From positions 62,001 through 126,000 of the forward strand of contig JAYEVG010000103.1 in assembly GCA_036346395.1 (NCBI GenBank): DNA of 64,000 nt, given 5' to 3'. The stretch comes from Hsuehochloa calcarea. Lineage: Eukaryota; Streptophyta; Magnoliopsida; Poales; Poaceae. Positions within the stretch are counted from its first letter, which is position 1, and every line of letters starts with the position of its first letter. This document shows positions 33,504 through 45,238 of the stretch, in pieces. The position numbers and the translations under genes are program-made. The notes under the pieces were generated by a model. The model was not told the origin of the DNA. It saw only the letters and a program-made list of their open reading frames with translations, and did not search any database.

Positions 33504-34553
33504 CATATCTACTGATCTAGGACTCGGAACGAGATGAGTCCAGTGCCTAACGAATGTTAACGAGCAAACCTACAAAACTCTAGTTGACAAGATTTTCTAA
33601 TTCTCCTAAAATATTTGACTAAATAGCAGGTGAAAATGCCTGACATCAATCTGTCCAGACGAACAGAACAGCAGCGAAGAACATAATATAACTTTTAATC
33701 TATAAATCCAATTAAAGTGTTCTTTATCAATCTGAAAAGATGATACAGTTATCTATAGAAATTGTTTTGGGTGACAAATCTGAATCTGATCGTAACCAAG
33801 TCATATTCCATTAAACGTCCATGCTGACAATTTTTGTCAGGTTTCTCAGGACAGCAAGAAATAATATATCGTAACTTTTGAACCATAGATCGGATTCTAG
33901 TGATATTGGCAGCTATGGAAAGCTAAGAACCGTGGCTACAATTCTCTGGGAGGGGAGAACCTCCAGATCGGCCTTTAGGAGACCGAAACAGGCCGCGCAA
34001 CATTCTAGATAGATTCTAGTAATTCTACGATAGCATGTCGGTTCAATCCTAATAATCAATTCTTCCTCCAAATAGTATCAAACAATGAATTAGACTCTTC
34101 ATTACCCTTGAAGACCCACAGAGAGATGGTGATCAACCTCCCGAATAACTCCCCTTTATCCTTCTTCCTCCCTTCAATGGCCGGCCACAACCGGGGGGAC
34201 GGTTGGAGGAGAGGGCAGGGGGAGGCGGCTTTGGGGAAGACCTTGGAGAGCAGCACCGGGGATCACCAGGGGCCGGCACCAAGGGGAGGAGGCGGCGCTA
34301 GGGGCAGGAGGTGGCGTCGGTTTGGGGAGAGGAGGTGGCGGCTCATGGGGGGAAAGAGAGGGAGGGGCTGGCTAGGGTTAGGGAGGGGGAGTGGGGGTGC
34401 ATAGGCTTGGGCCTGGTGCGCCTCCCCCTCCTGGCGGCCAGAACTACTGCCCGGGCCGGAGGTCGAGGTTCAAAAAATTCTGAAAACCTTGAATTTTTAA
34501 CTATCTCTCTCACCCGAATAAATTCCTCTCCAAATGAAAATCGGGATATTATA
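33504..34553 (-). repeat. 5' LTR of minus-strand gypsy element, 5' part
   Basis: This continues the LTR begun at 21382 after removal of the copia element. The minus-strand start is TATAATATCCCG at 34553 (a T in place of the usual G at position 2). It shares with family B the ordered blocks for the cataactttc and gatccaatg sequences and a GC-rich leader at 34170-34450. The combined LTR length is about 2.2 kb. Confidence 0.85.
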
Positions 34554-35353
34554 GATAACATGGTAATATTGTTAAAGTTAAATAAATTATTGCATCATTC
34601 ATTTGCGTCATTCTTTGATCCTTGAGGCTTGGTCTACGTTGTAGCCAAGTAATGATGAGTTTGAGGTACCCATTATGTATTAGACAGGCATGAGGTCCCC
34701 ACACTCGTTGAGTGTGGGCTTGAGGTCCCTGTGCTAAAGGCATGCATACCCTGCATTACCGGTATATGCAAAAGAGAAAAGAAAAGTGCATTTGTAGTAT
34801 GAGCATTACATGACAATTAAAGTTGGATGGATATGGTGATACTGTGAATGATTGTATGTGACAGGCTTAACTAATATTCAAAGTATGTTTATGAGATTTG
34901 GGTTATTGTCTTGTTTGTACTTGTTGAGTCTTGGGCTCACCCTTGTTTATTTAATATTTTAGGTGAACGTTGATGACGACATACTTTGTGAAGAAAGTAG
35001 AACATGTGACTGTTGCACTTGAGAAGCACTTCATTCTATTTCATGATTCAATCATTTTGGAATTATTATAATTGAATAGGTTGTGTTTCCCTTAGTTCGT
35101 CATGGTCGATATTATTGCTAGTTGTTGTTTTTTTTCTCTCAATTGAAATGTGTCTATAATGCCCTTGATAATTAATTAGATTGAATTATAATTGAACTGT
35201 GATTAACCGCCTTACTGAAATTTATGATTACCTCATTGTATAATGTTTAATCGTGTCACCTAGAAGGTAGTAATACTTGAGTTTGATGTAAAAAAGTGTA
35301 GTATTAATAATTGTAGGTGACATCTTGAGATTTTGCTAAGCTGGGGTGTTACA
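34554..35353 (+). repeat. 3' part of a plus-strand gypsy 5' LTR
   Basis: It ends gctggggtgttaca at 35353 directly before a PBS. 35004-35353 is closely repeated at 38983-39334. Its own 5' start is missing. It abuts the start of the minus-strand LTR at 34553, so the two LTRs lie head to head. Confidence 0.8.
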
Positions 35354-35355
35354 GT

Positions 35356-35367
35356 TGGTATCAAAGC
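35356..35367 (+). other. Primer-binding site (one mismatch)
   Basis: TGGTATCAAAGC follows the LTR by two bases. It differs from the initiator tRNA-Met complement (TGGTATCAGAGC) at one position. Confidence 0.8.
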
Positions 35368-38300
35368 GGGCTTTACGTCCATAGTGAATAGATTAAGTAA
35401 AATTTGCTAACGGCTAATCAACTTAAAATTTGACACACTGATGCACAGTAGTATGGGAATGGGCAAAGCATTGCATCTACGTTTTCGTTATGTCACATTG
35501 ATCATTGCTGTTATGAATTGATTATGAATGCTTATGATTTGATTATTATAAATGTTATGTGTGATGATAGTTGCTGTTAGGAGGTAAAGATCATGGTTGT
35601 AGCTCTGGGCTTCACCATGTTACACCACCATTTGTGGTATAAGAATAGTGAGGTGGTTACCCCGAGTACCATAGTTACAGGTATTGAGGGTGAGTTTCTT
35701 TAGAAAAAATGTTCTCTTCTTGAGCTTGATCTAGACTAATTCTGGGTCTAGTTGCGGTTGATGAATTTTCTTAGGATATTGGTTACAAGGCAGTTGTTGG
35801 GATTTCACTTGGTCTCCATTTGTTTTTATTTAGAGCAATTATTGGCTCTTTTGACTATTGAGTTACTTTTGCTACTTGTGAACATTGTTCACTGGTTATA
35901 TTTATATTTACATGGTTGTTCCATTTTTTATATCAGAAAACATGACTCGTTTATTCGTTTGATATTTTGGATACTGAAAGTTTTTGTTGCAAGTTTTGCA
36001 TGAGAGGAAGCTTTGACCCCAATGTATTTCTTTTGGGGGGTAATTTGAGTATGAAATTTTATACTTCTCTTTTATGAGAGAAAGTGTCAAAACCCTTTTG
36101 GCAATATCCTGTTGTGGTTAAGTCAGAGATTGTAAATTAAATAAATTGATATGGTATGGGTATCAAGTTGGGTCAATGGCGTGGTACGTAATTAATCTTA
36201 ACTAGTATCCTTATAAGCGAAATCCATTAAGTTGATGTTGTCTTCTAGTAGTTCTTGATGAACCGATGGGATTTGATATGTGATCTATGTTTACATGATG
36301 GAGTAATTGTCGAATAATAGTATGTCTTTGGTGAAATGGTTGATCATTAAATTGTTTAGGTTGTTAAACTTTTTGGATTATTTGGTCTCAATGGATTAGT
36401 CCAACTGTGTAGGGAGGGAAAGTTAAGGGTGTGTTCGACTGTTGCCTTAGTGGATAATAATTTTGAAATTTTCTTTAATAGACTACTTGATGATTTATTA
36501 TATGCTAGCGGGAATGCAAATAGAGAAATGAATATAAATTCTTCTATGATTGAATAATCGCCAATTATTTATGATAGCCTCTGGATTGGAATTAGTGTGC
36601 ACTAAATTGGTATTGAGCATTGCGAGTAGGTGAATGGTGGAAATTTAAAAGTAATCTATGCATGTGTGTTATGTGAGGATGACTTGGGGGCAGTATGCCC
36701 TTGTTAAAAGTGGTTTACTTCGATAAGGTGGTTTGTGCATTAGTTATTCTCTTAAGCAAGTTGATTGTTGCAATCTTAGTGAAAAAAAAAACAATTTGAA
36801 GTTATTCTGTTCTTTTGGAAAAGTTTATGATGGGATAGTAGGCTATGATGATTCATGCTAAGAGTATATAACTATAAGGCTAGTAAGACTGTGAATGTGA
36901 GATGATGAGGGTAGTGTTGATTCTTTTAGAAGTAAAGGAATTTGATCGTCTTCTGTGATATCATTTAAATGAAATGTTTTGAGTTTTGAACTCGTGATCT
37001 TTTGGTGTTTAAGATTTATGTGGTAGCTGAAATTGGTTCGAGCATGGTGATGTGTTGAAAAGTTCTACTGGTTCTTAAGTGATTCAAGTGATTTAGACTT
37101 AAATACTCTTCTTGTCTGAGTTGGCAAAATGGTATTGTAATCAAAGAAAAAATCCTTTGGTAAATGAAAGAGTCTAGTAGAAGTATTTGAGGTTGGAGTT
37201 AGCTTTGTGATTTGCAGCTTATTCAGGTGTGCTTAACTTTTCTGTCATTGTCGCTTAATAATTTCTTGAGTTTCAATGAGGGTTAAAATTCCCTTCTCGC
37301 GGGACTTGTGTACTCAACTCTGGTCTTGTCTTTTGTTTTTCGAGATCTTGGATATTTGACTATTTCCCGTGGTCTTGTGTCTACTGTGAGTGGTAAACGT
37401 TTTTCTATATGCTGAAAATTATTTCCATCTACTTCTTCTCGTGAGAAAGGATTAATCGATTCGTGTTGTAAAGTCTTTTAATATGTATAATGGCAACTTG
37501 ATAGTAGTGGTCAAGTAGATGATTTTGGTGAGATTGTAGGTGTCAAGTTGTTAGAGATTAATTGAGTGATAAATTGATTTATTGGAATAATTATCGGTGA
37601 GGATTTGATTTAAATAGAAGTTTGTCTTTGGAGCTAATTGATTACATTGTTGCAACTAGTAGAACCTATAGTAAATTGTGGTTCAAGTACTTTTAGTTCA
37701 TTTTGATGGAACATTAGAATTATCGGAAGTTCAGATAATTTAGTTGAGAATATGTTTTTATATGGTTGTTAATGATTGAGTGTGTTTCGATTATGGGAAT
37801 TTTAGTCATCGGATTTGAATGTTTCCGTATCAGTTACATCGAAATATATTTATAGGATTCTTGGTTATTGAAAATTTGGTTTGGTGTTCTATGCTAGAAC
37901 CTTGGAGGCTAATAATATTGTGTAGAAATAGTGTAACAAAGTGGATTCTAAATAGTGCTATGATCGTTGATAGAATCCTTTGGATGTAGTAAATGAGTGT
38001 GTGTGCTGAGAATTTCAAGTTGATTATCCTTAAAGGATTGGAGCGAAGTGATTGTGGGTGAAAACCATGATGAGGTGCAATGGAAATTATTTATCAAAGT
38101 AACTTCGTCGATAGAGGAGTTGGCAAGAGTATGTTATTGTGAGGTCTGTAGAGTCTCTCTATAAAAGTGTGGATGATGCACTCTGTTTGAGCATAGCATT
38201 GATGTTGCCAATTTAAGAGAAATGAGTTAGTGTGGTATGCGATGATTTGGAATCCTATGATTTGATAGAAAGTTTATTCCTAAAAGAAAAAAAATTGAGA

Positions 38301-38982
38301 AAAGAATATTTTCTCGGGTAGTGAAATGCTTTCTTGATTCTTGTTTGATTTGTGTGATTATGACAAAGGTCATTTGCAATTTGAGTTGGCTTTATGTTGG
38401 CATGTGTGGTTTTTCTTGTTTTGGAAAACAAAAGAAGGGTTTGATTTGGGCATCCGCGTGAACTCTCCTTTGGCTTACGTGGTGTTTATTTGCAAACTGT
38501 CTAATTGGAAAGTGGAAAGGTTTTCATGATGAATCTTCGATTTTGGATTTGACCCTTTTGGTGGGGAGTTGTCATTGTGTGGTTTGGTACTAATAGGGAA
38601 GTTTGTCGTAAGGTATATTGTTTGTTTCTGAAAATTGCGGGGATTAGGAAGTTGGCGTATCGCTAGGACCATCTCGGGTCCATACGGTACGCAAAGTCTG
38701 GTGTGTTCTGGTGCTAAGTGAGTATCTAAGAGGTTCGCTGCTTGGGATTACGTTAGAGCCGTTGGCCAATGAGTAAGATCTTACCTTTGAGTCCTGTGTG
38801 TTGAGAGAACATGTAAAGGTCGAGATGAGTATTGATGTGTAGACGTTGGTATGCATCAAATGAGATGTGGTTTCATAAGTCCGAGATGGAAGCGACTTGG
38901 GAGTTGAAATCTCGCATGCGCGAGCACAATCTAGAGTTGTTCACATCGCGTATGTGTAAATTGTGATTACTGCACTTGAGAA
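35368..38982 (+). pseudogene. Internal region of the plus-strand gypsy relic, almost entirely decayed
   Basis: 3.6 kb of AT-rich sequence with no frame over about 85 codons. The extreme 3' end is still readable near 38886: EATWELKSRMREHN, the terminal integrase/chromodomain-adjacent motif of gypsy pol. The equivalent in the element at 60914 is EATWEIESRMREQYPDLF. Sequence at 38340-38600 also parallels 61690-61920. No RT or protease motif survives. It may be a non-autonomous derivative with noncoding internal DNA rather than a simple decayed copy. Confidence 0.7.
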
Positions 38983-39334
38983 GCGTGGGACAGTTGCACT
39001 TGAGAAGCACTTCATTCTATTTCATGATTCAATCATTTTGGAATTGCAATAATTGAATAGGTTGTGGTTCCCTCAGTTCCTCATGGTCGATATTATTGCT
39101 AGTTATTGTTGTTTTTCTCTCAATTGAAATGTATCTATAATGCCCTTAATAATTAATTAGATTGAATTACAATTGAACTGTGATTAACCGCCTTGCTGAA
39201 ATTTATGATTACCTCATTGTATAATGTTTAATCGTGTCGCCTAGAAGGTAGTAATACTTGAGTTTGATGTAGAAAAGTGTAGTAATAATAGTTGTAGGTG
39301 ACAACTTGGGCTTTTGCTAAGCTGGGGTGTTATA
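38983..39334 (+). repeat. Truncated 3' LTR of the plus-strand gypsy relic
   Basis: It matches 35004-35353 from ttgcacttgagaagcac to gctggggtgtta with few differences, ending ...tgttata at 39334 (C to T). The first 1-2 kb of the LTR is missing and the pol end sits only about 30 bp upstream, so a deletion joined pol to the LTR tail. Confidence 0.85.
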
Positions 39335-39344
39335 TAGACGCGAG

Positions 39345-40490
39345 TGTTTCATGCTGACCTACGAACTATGCCAGGGTACTTTCAACACGGTGCCATAAGG
39401 ACCCGCCCACCACGTTCGGGTGAGGAGTCGTGGGGCGTGACGCACCATGGCTCACCCCCTGTCCACGCACAGGTGGGTCTGCCAGCTCCCACGGCCTACG
39501 GCAAGACACAAGTTGGATGCATCGTCTCATCTTCTCAAATAACGGGTCCATGATCACTCTGATCTCCTAAGCCGTCACGCTGAAGTGCTCCCCGAGTGTC
39601 ATAAGATGCACGGAGGTCACCAACTCGTGCATCTCCCATTGCAGATCGACCTGTACACATAATTAACAAGTTAGTAAGAAGTATGGACTGTTCAATACGT
39701 ACCACATGATGGAATGCGGAGTCCGGCTGGGTCGGGTATGTGTCGGTCGTTGTGGCCTCGTGTTGTGGTGGGTCGTCCATGACCCTAACGCAATGAACCC
39801 TCGTCTGACTGGAGTACCACTCGATGTACTCATCGTACATCCCAGGGTTGTAGGGAGCATCCTCCTGGACGACGTCCTCCAAGGTGTGGAGCCAGCCCTC
39901 AATCCAAGGGAGCATCCAGTTACCCCAGGAAGTCGTAGCAGGTACTCCCTTCCTAGTGTACCTGTGGAAGGCAAAATGGTTATTTCGTAGGTACGTAAGG
40001 CAAAATATATGACAGAAATAAAATGTGAACTTACGCATGGATGTTCAACAGCAACCGCTGCCCCCAGGAGACTAGGACCTCATATCGTAGACCAAATTGG
40101 CGGATCACCCGGTGTACGTGGTACTCCTCTACTAAGACATTGTACACCAAGCTCTTCCGCGTATACCAGTAGGCATGGTCTCGCGTGCACAGGCTCAATA
40201 GGCCTCAGGGTGTGCCCGCATACACACCTTTGGGAGTGTATGGTATCCAGATGAAGCCGTCATCCGTCAACTAATCGAACATCACAAACGTAGTCCTAGT
40301 AGGACGCGTGCATAGTGATCAGAGTGAAGGTGACCTATGGAATAGAACAACGGAAACTTAGGACAAGAAATAAAATTATATTACAGAAAATAATAAATAT
40401 TTAAAAAACTTACCCGTCAGTGACACCACACTATACCCATGGTCGGCCGGTCCATGTCGTCGTCGTCGGTGCACATGGCGGCGATGTAGA
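39345..40490 (-). pseudogene. Plant mobile domain (PMD) gene, 3' exons
   Basis: Minus-strand exons with good splice signals are visible: 40414-40490 (donor GTAAGT at 40413-40408), 40035-40334 (acceptor ATAG before 40334, donor GTAAGT at 40034), 39703-39961 (acceptor CCACAG, donor GTACGT) and a last segment from 39650 downward (acceptor GTACAG). Exon 2 contains WIPYTPKGVYAG and VEEYHVHRVIRQFGLRYEV, the typical HRVxRQFG signature of the PMD/aminotransferase-like domain. Exon 3 has WGNWMLPWIEGWLHTLEDV and YDEYIEWYSSQTRVHCVRV, the EYxxWY motif at the domain end. Stops interrupt exons 2 and 4 (for example after HFSVTA and MFD). The domain occurs in MAIL/MAIN-type nuclear proteins and in transposon-carried genes. 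Confidence 0.85.
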
Positions 40491-41403
40491 TGTGGGGATC
40501 CCCGTTATTTACATATTACCTATACCTTCCAGATTATACAAATATAACTCTGAGTCTCCAAGATTTGAAATTCAATTTAATCCATGTAAATATGAAGACC
40601 CGGTTGACGACAACTAGATAATCTACCTGCATACCACTCGATGGCGTATGCACCAAGCTGATTTTCAGCAGTCCGAGTCCATACTTAAATGGATCAAATC
40701 GTATTTCAAAACGTCATATATGTGTCTCGTGTTAGCTCCCAGGGATCAGTTTCTAACACGCACATGTCCTCAACAACATTGATCATAGTCATACACAAGG
40801 CATACAATAATATTACAAAGTGACATCCATAACTAGGACTCACTACTACAAAAAGGCTAATACTGGACGTCCATCACAAACGGTTGACCAAAACCGTCTG
40901 TATTAAATACAATCACGGACGGTTTTAGTTTTAGCGACCATCTGTGTTTCTGACTCTAAAAACTGTCTGTGAATAAGTAATATCACAGACAGTTCGTGTT
41001 GAAAACTATCTGTGAAATATCATGGATGGGTCTGAACAAGAACCATCTGTGATAGTACTAAATTCACAGATGGTTATTTATTGGAACTGTCTGTAATTAG
41101 AAACAACTGATTAGCCGATTCCGACTACCACTCCTGATCGAGCCAAATTGATCTTTTAAAGTGGTCGAATATAAGTTGATTTCCCCAACAGAAGAAATCA
41201 GAAGATATGTCCGGTAGGCACCTTGTTCCGTATCATGTGTAACTTCACTGTCTTGATGTGTAACTTCCTATCAACAGAAGAATGCAGAAGTACTTCACGT
41301 GATCGATCGATCGAAAGTTACACATCATAGACAGTGAAGTGCTCACCTAATCGTAGGGATATTATCTTTTACCAATTTCTTGAAGACTTCAAATCTATAG
41401 ACC

Positions 41404-41494
41404 AAATTGACTTTTTGACCACTTAAGTTGAAGTAGTCGATATATCATCCATGTATTTTGTTTTTCCATGCACGGTGGTCAAAAAGTCAATTTG
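41404..41494. repeat. Short hairpin inside the CACTA element
   Basis: caaattgactttttgaccac at about 41404 is matched by the inverted copy gtggtcaaaaagtcaatttg at about 41475. A second pair, tgtgtaacttcactgtc near 41240 and gacagtgaag near 41331, lies just upstream. Confidence 0.85.
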
Positions 41495-41657
41495 TTACGT
41501 GAATTTTGTCTTACTAGGGATCCCGATGAGAATTTTAAGAAGAAATGGAAGAAAAGACGGAAAATTTGTGAGTGATTTTTTCTTAGTTCTGTGTGTGTGC
41601 TCCTTCTGATTGTTATTTATAGGCTTAACAACTTGTGGCAAGATTAAATTTACGAAT

Positions 41658-43353
41658 TGTTGGACCGAAAAGGCGACTAGAGGGGGGTGAATAGGAGTAC
41701 GCTCACTTTTTCACAAATAATAGATTCAACACAAATTTCACTCCAGTAGCTATGGAAGCTATGAAGATCAATATACGAGTACAGCGGAAGACTAGTATTA
41801 AATCCAACCTAACCCCCGAAGCAAAACAACCAAAGATCAACACAAGATAAAACAAATCTCAGTGCAGGGGATCGGACGGCTGGATCAATGGCTGTCGGAC
41901 CGATTCACTACCGGTCGACCGATGACCTGGCGGTCGACCGCTCAACTGAATGTAACGAGAAGCTCCTATGACAAAGTTTCAAATAGATGAAACTTTTGAT
42001 CTACAACTCCAAACCGGATGAAACTTGGAACACACCTTCTCTATGATATCATGAACCTATTCCAATCGAATATTGTGATAATTCTTAGAAGAATAATGAT
42101 CCTTTTCGGTTTGATTGAAGAAAGTTTTAAAACCGGGTCAAAACAAAAACTTAATCCAAAATCTTGCTCGTGGGTGATTGATAATCAAGATGATCCTAGA
42201 TATGTTCCCACATGTCACAACAAGCTAAATCACGTGGAGAATTCAATCAAAAACTCACAGATCAAAGAAAGACTCAAAATCATCAAATATAGATTGATTT
42301 GATATGATATGGGCTTATAGCATCTCCATCAATGGAGGACAATGTTCAATCCAAGAGCATGAAAATCACATCAAACTATCAAGAACCCTAGCCTCCACAA
42401 AAGCTCTCTCTAAGAAAATTAGGGTTTACAAAATAGCAAAAGAGACGAAGCAGAGGTGCAGCCACCTCCCTCCCTCCCCTATTTATAGTGGAGGCTTAGA
42501 CCTTCTAGAATTTTGACTCAATTGGGCTCCCGTTAAAGCCCAAAACAAACGGGACACATACGCACGCATTTTAATATGTCGTCTCTAACGCCCCTTGACC
42601 TAATTTGCTACACCTTGCGTCACCTTGCGCCAATAGGTCACCCTTGTCCATCTTGCATCACGCTTGAGTTCATTGATCTCACCTGGCATCGTCGATCGTT
42701 CTGGACCTCAACTCTCCAAGCCTAGTCCCGATCATCCTCGTCATTGACAACCAAGCAACCTGCACAACAATAGACAAGTAAACCGAATTTGAGAACAACT
42801 TCTTCACAACTTGACTCATGTTAGTCAAAACATGCATCATGCAACATATATGCCCTGAAACTCATGACTTTGACCTAACAACCGAATATTGCCGTCACGA
42901 CGGGCGACGATCCAAGTGAAAACCAGTCAGACCGCCCGGGGCGGTCGATCGCCATTTGGCGGTCGACCGCCACTGTTGGCGGTCGGACCGCGATAAAGAC
43001 TTAGCCGAATTTCCACTCTGGAAAACTGAAACCTACTGGAATTTTCAAACCAATAGAACTTTTGACTGGAGACTCCAAAAATTATGAGGCCAAGTTCAAT
43101 AGAATCTCCTCTCTTGCCTACACCTTCTATTTTTGGCCCAGCTCAAACCCTCACTTTCTGAAATTACCGGTCTGACTGCCACCAGGGCCGGTCAGACCGC
43201 CGCATTGACCGGTCGTCGATCGACGGCGGTCGGACCGGTTATCTTTGACAAAGACCGAACTTTGCCGAAAATACGTGAAACGATAAACCATTAACGCCAT
43301 TACCAATTGTTACATCATCCTAAGATCTGGAGCATATCCCCATGATATCCACA
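41658..43353 (-). mobile_element. Solo copia LTR nested in the CACTA element, TSD CGAAT
   Basis: The minus strand starts TGTGGATATCATGGGG at 43353 and ends GGTCCAACA at 41658, matching the termini of the complete copia LTRs (TGTGGATATCGTGAGG and GGTCCTACA). The perfect duplication CGAAT is at 41653-41657 and 43354-43358. Length is 1696 bp, slightly shorter than the 1.87 kb LTRs, with the same aggcgactagaggggggtgaata block and the same GGTCSGACC motif arrays (41880-41945 and 42925-43240). It is more diverged from the other two than they are from each other. Confidence 0.95.
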
Positions 43354-43600
43354 CGAATAAAGACGGAAGTCTAACGGATAGGATTCATTAGAATCTGCTC
43401 CCAATAAATTGTTGGTAACCAAAGCATCACAATCTTTTTGGGAATTATTTTTCATAAATACAGTTGATGCTCCTTTTCCTATGTTTACAACTGAGGCATC
43501 ACAAACGGTTTTTAATAAGAACCGTCTGTGATTACATACTTCACAAATAATTTTTTAATAAGAACCGTCTGTGATAATTCAATCTTTCGGCTCCCACGCG

Positions 43601-44014
43601 ATGCGTCTCTTCATCTCGTGCGTCAACGTTACGACGCGTCTCTTCGACGTGGCCTGCGTGCTCGACCTCCTCCTTTACACGGCCGGTGAGACATGCGACG
43701 TTGGGAAGCACTACATTAACCAGGTCGAGGGCGAGCCAGCCGGCAGCGGGTGTAGGACTTCCAAGAGGACCAACCGGGAGTGCAGGAAGTACCGGAGGCT
43801 AGCAGCGGACATGTTCCAGGAGGCGGCGTGGAAGAAGATGGCCAGGTCGCTGGGCCGGGTGTGGGCGCTGTCAGAGGACGACCACCCGTGCATGAGCACC
43901 AGTTGCAGCATGATGGAAGGGTGGGACGACTATGTTGTCTTCCACAGCGACTACTGCAGGATTAGGCATGAGTATGCCAAGTTCTTTGCAGAGGTGTTGA
44001 ACTACTTACCGTAA
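43601..44014 (+). CDS. Unknown protein in CACTA cargo, uninterrupted frame
   Basis: From the ATG at 43601 an open frame of 137 codons ends at a TAA at 44012-44014. The sequence is GC-rich and strongly third-position G/C biased, unlike its AT-rich surroundings. The N-terminus is hydrophobic (MRLFISCVNVTTRLFDVACV then LDLLLYTAGETCDVG). The middle is basic (RTSKRTNRECRKYRR) and the C-terminus acidic/aromatic with several cysteines (HPCMSTSCSMMEGWDD). I do not recognise the family. It is bracketed by CACTA subterminal motif arrays at 43490-43575 and 44110-44285. Most likely it is a captured host exon or small gene. No intron or upstream promoter could be confirmed. Confidence 0.5.
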   Translation: MRLFISCVNVTTRLFDVACVLDLLLYTAGETCDVGKHYINQVEGEPAGSGCRTSKRTNRECRKYRRLAADMFQEAAWKKMARSLGRVWALSEDDHPCMSTSCSMMEGWDDYVVFHSDYCRIRHEYAKFFAEVLNYLP

Positions 44015-44285
44015 AATTACCGGTTTAAGCATAGTTTTAGCAAATATTCATATATAATTCTTTACTAATATGTGAATACATCATATGTACTTCTGAATTT
44101 GCATTTATGTATGAATATTATAACAAACGGTTCTATTATAGAATCGTCTGTGATATGAGACCATATCACAAACCGTTCAATTATATAACCATATGTGATG
44201 TGAGACCATATTATAGACGGTTCCATTATAGAACCATCTATGATAAGTATCACTGACGGTTCCATAATAGAACTGTCTGTGATAT

Positions 44286-44657
44286 CTCTTTATTTATAGG
44301 AGCCCGCTAGGGTTTCGCCCTAACTCGTCACTCCCAGCGCCCTTACTCTCGCCCGTTCCCCTCCCTACCCAGTGCCCTGACCTGCCCGAAGCCTCCTCCC
44401 CAACGGCCACCCCCAAGTCGCACCTTCTCCCCAACACCGTCCTTCTTCCTGTCGTCGCCAGTTGTGACACCATGGTTCACTACACAAGACACTCTTATGA
44501 TAAGAGTGTCTTATGGAGTGTCACCGTCGTGACACAACTAAGATAACGCCGCCATAGCCGTGGGTCCAATAAACCTCCCTCCGGCAAAATCCACCTCCTC
44601 GTCGCCAGATCTGCCTTCCCCTCTTCGACCTCTCCACCGACCTCCCCCGGCTACCTC
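44286..44657 (+). other. GC-rich captured sequence in CACTA cargo
   Basis: tttatttatagg near 44290 is followed by a C-rich, leader-like stretch (tagggtttcgcc, cgcccgttcccc). This resembles a plant promoter plus 5' UTR captured from a gene. An imperfect palindrome gacactcttatgataagagtgtc lies near 44487. No start codon with a domain-bearing frame follows. Confidence 0.4.
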
Positions 44658-45238
44658 TCCATTCTCTGTTGCTTCAGTTTTTGGGTTTGAGTTTGACATG
44701 TTTACTGATGTGGGTTGTTGTTGCTTATGCATATATGCAGGAGATGGATGTGGTGAGCTACTGCCGGTGGTCGATTTACCCGGTTGCATTGGGGTAACTA
44801 CTCCCCTTTCCTCTCTCTATATCTCTTTCCCTCTCCTTGCTCTGTGATATGGGTGATGAATGATGTGGGCTATGGTGGGTGTTCTGTGATTGTTGGATGA
44901 TATAGGTGGGTTCTCTGTGTATGATGTTGGTTCATGAGATGTAGTTCAGATGGGGCAAAGCATCAGTCTTTACACATATAAAATTTTCCATTCTCTGTTG
45001 CTTCAGTTTTTTGGTTTGAGTTTGACTTGTTTACTGATGTGGGTTGTTGTTGCTTATGCATACATGCAGGAGATGGATGTGGTGACCTACTATTGGTGGT
45101 CGATTTTCTAGTTGTACTGGGTAACTACTCCCCTTTACTCTCTATCCCTTTCCCTCCCCTTGCTCTGTGAAGGGGGTGATGAATGATGTGGGCTATAGTG
45201 GGTGTTATGAGATGGTTTGATGATATGGGTGAGTTCTC
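44658..45238. repeat. Direct duplication in CACTA cargo (offset 329 bp)
   Basis: Copy 1 is about 44658-44930 and copy 2 about 44987-45238. Both contain tccattctctgttgcttcag, a pyrimidine-poor stretch ending tgcag|gagatggatgtggtga (a plausible 3' splice site) and ctactcccctt, then gatgaatgatgtgggctat. The copies differ by roughly 10 percent. The second copy ends where the inverted-repeat element begins. Confidence 0.88.

Noticed and set aside
43711..43911. Minus-strand and alternate-frame ORFs over the CACTA cargo ORF
   Set aside because: They are shadows of the GC-biased plus-strand frame at 43601-44014.
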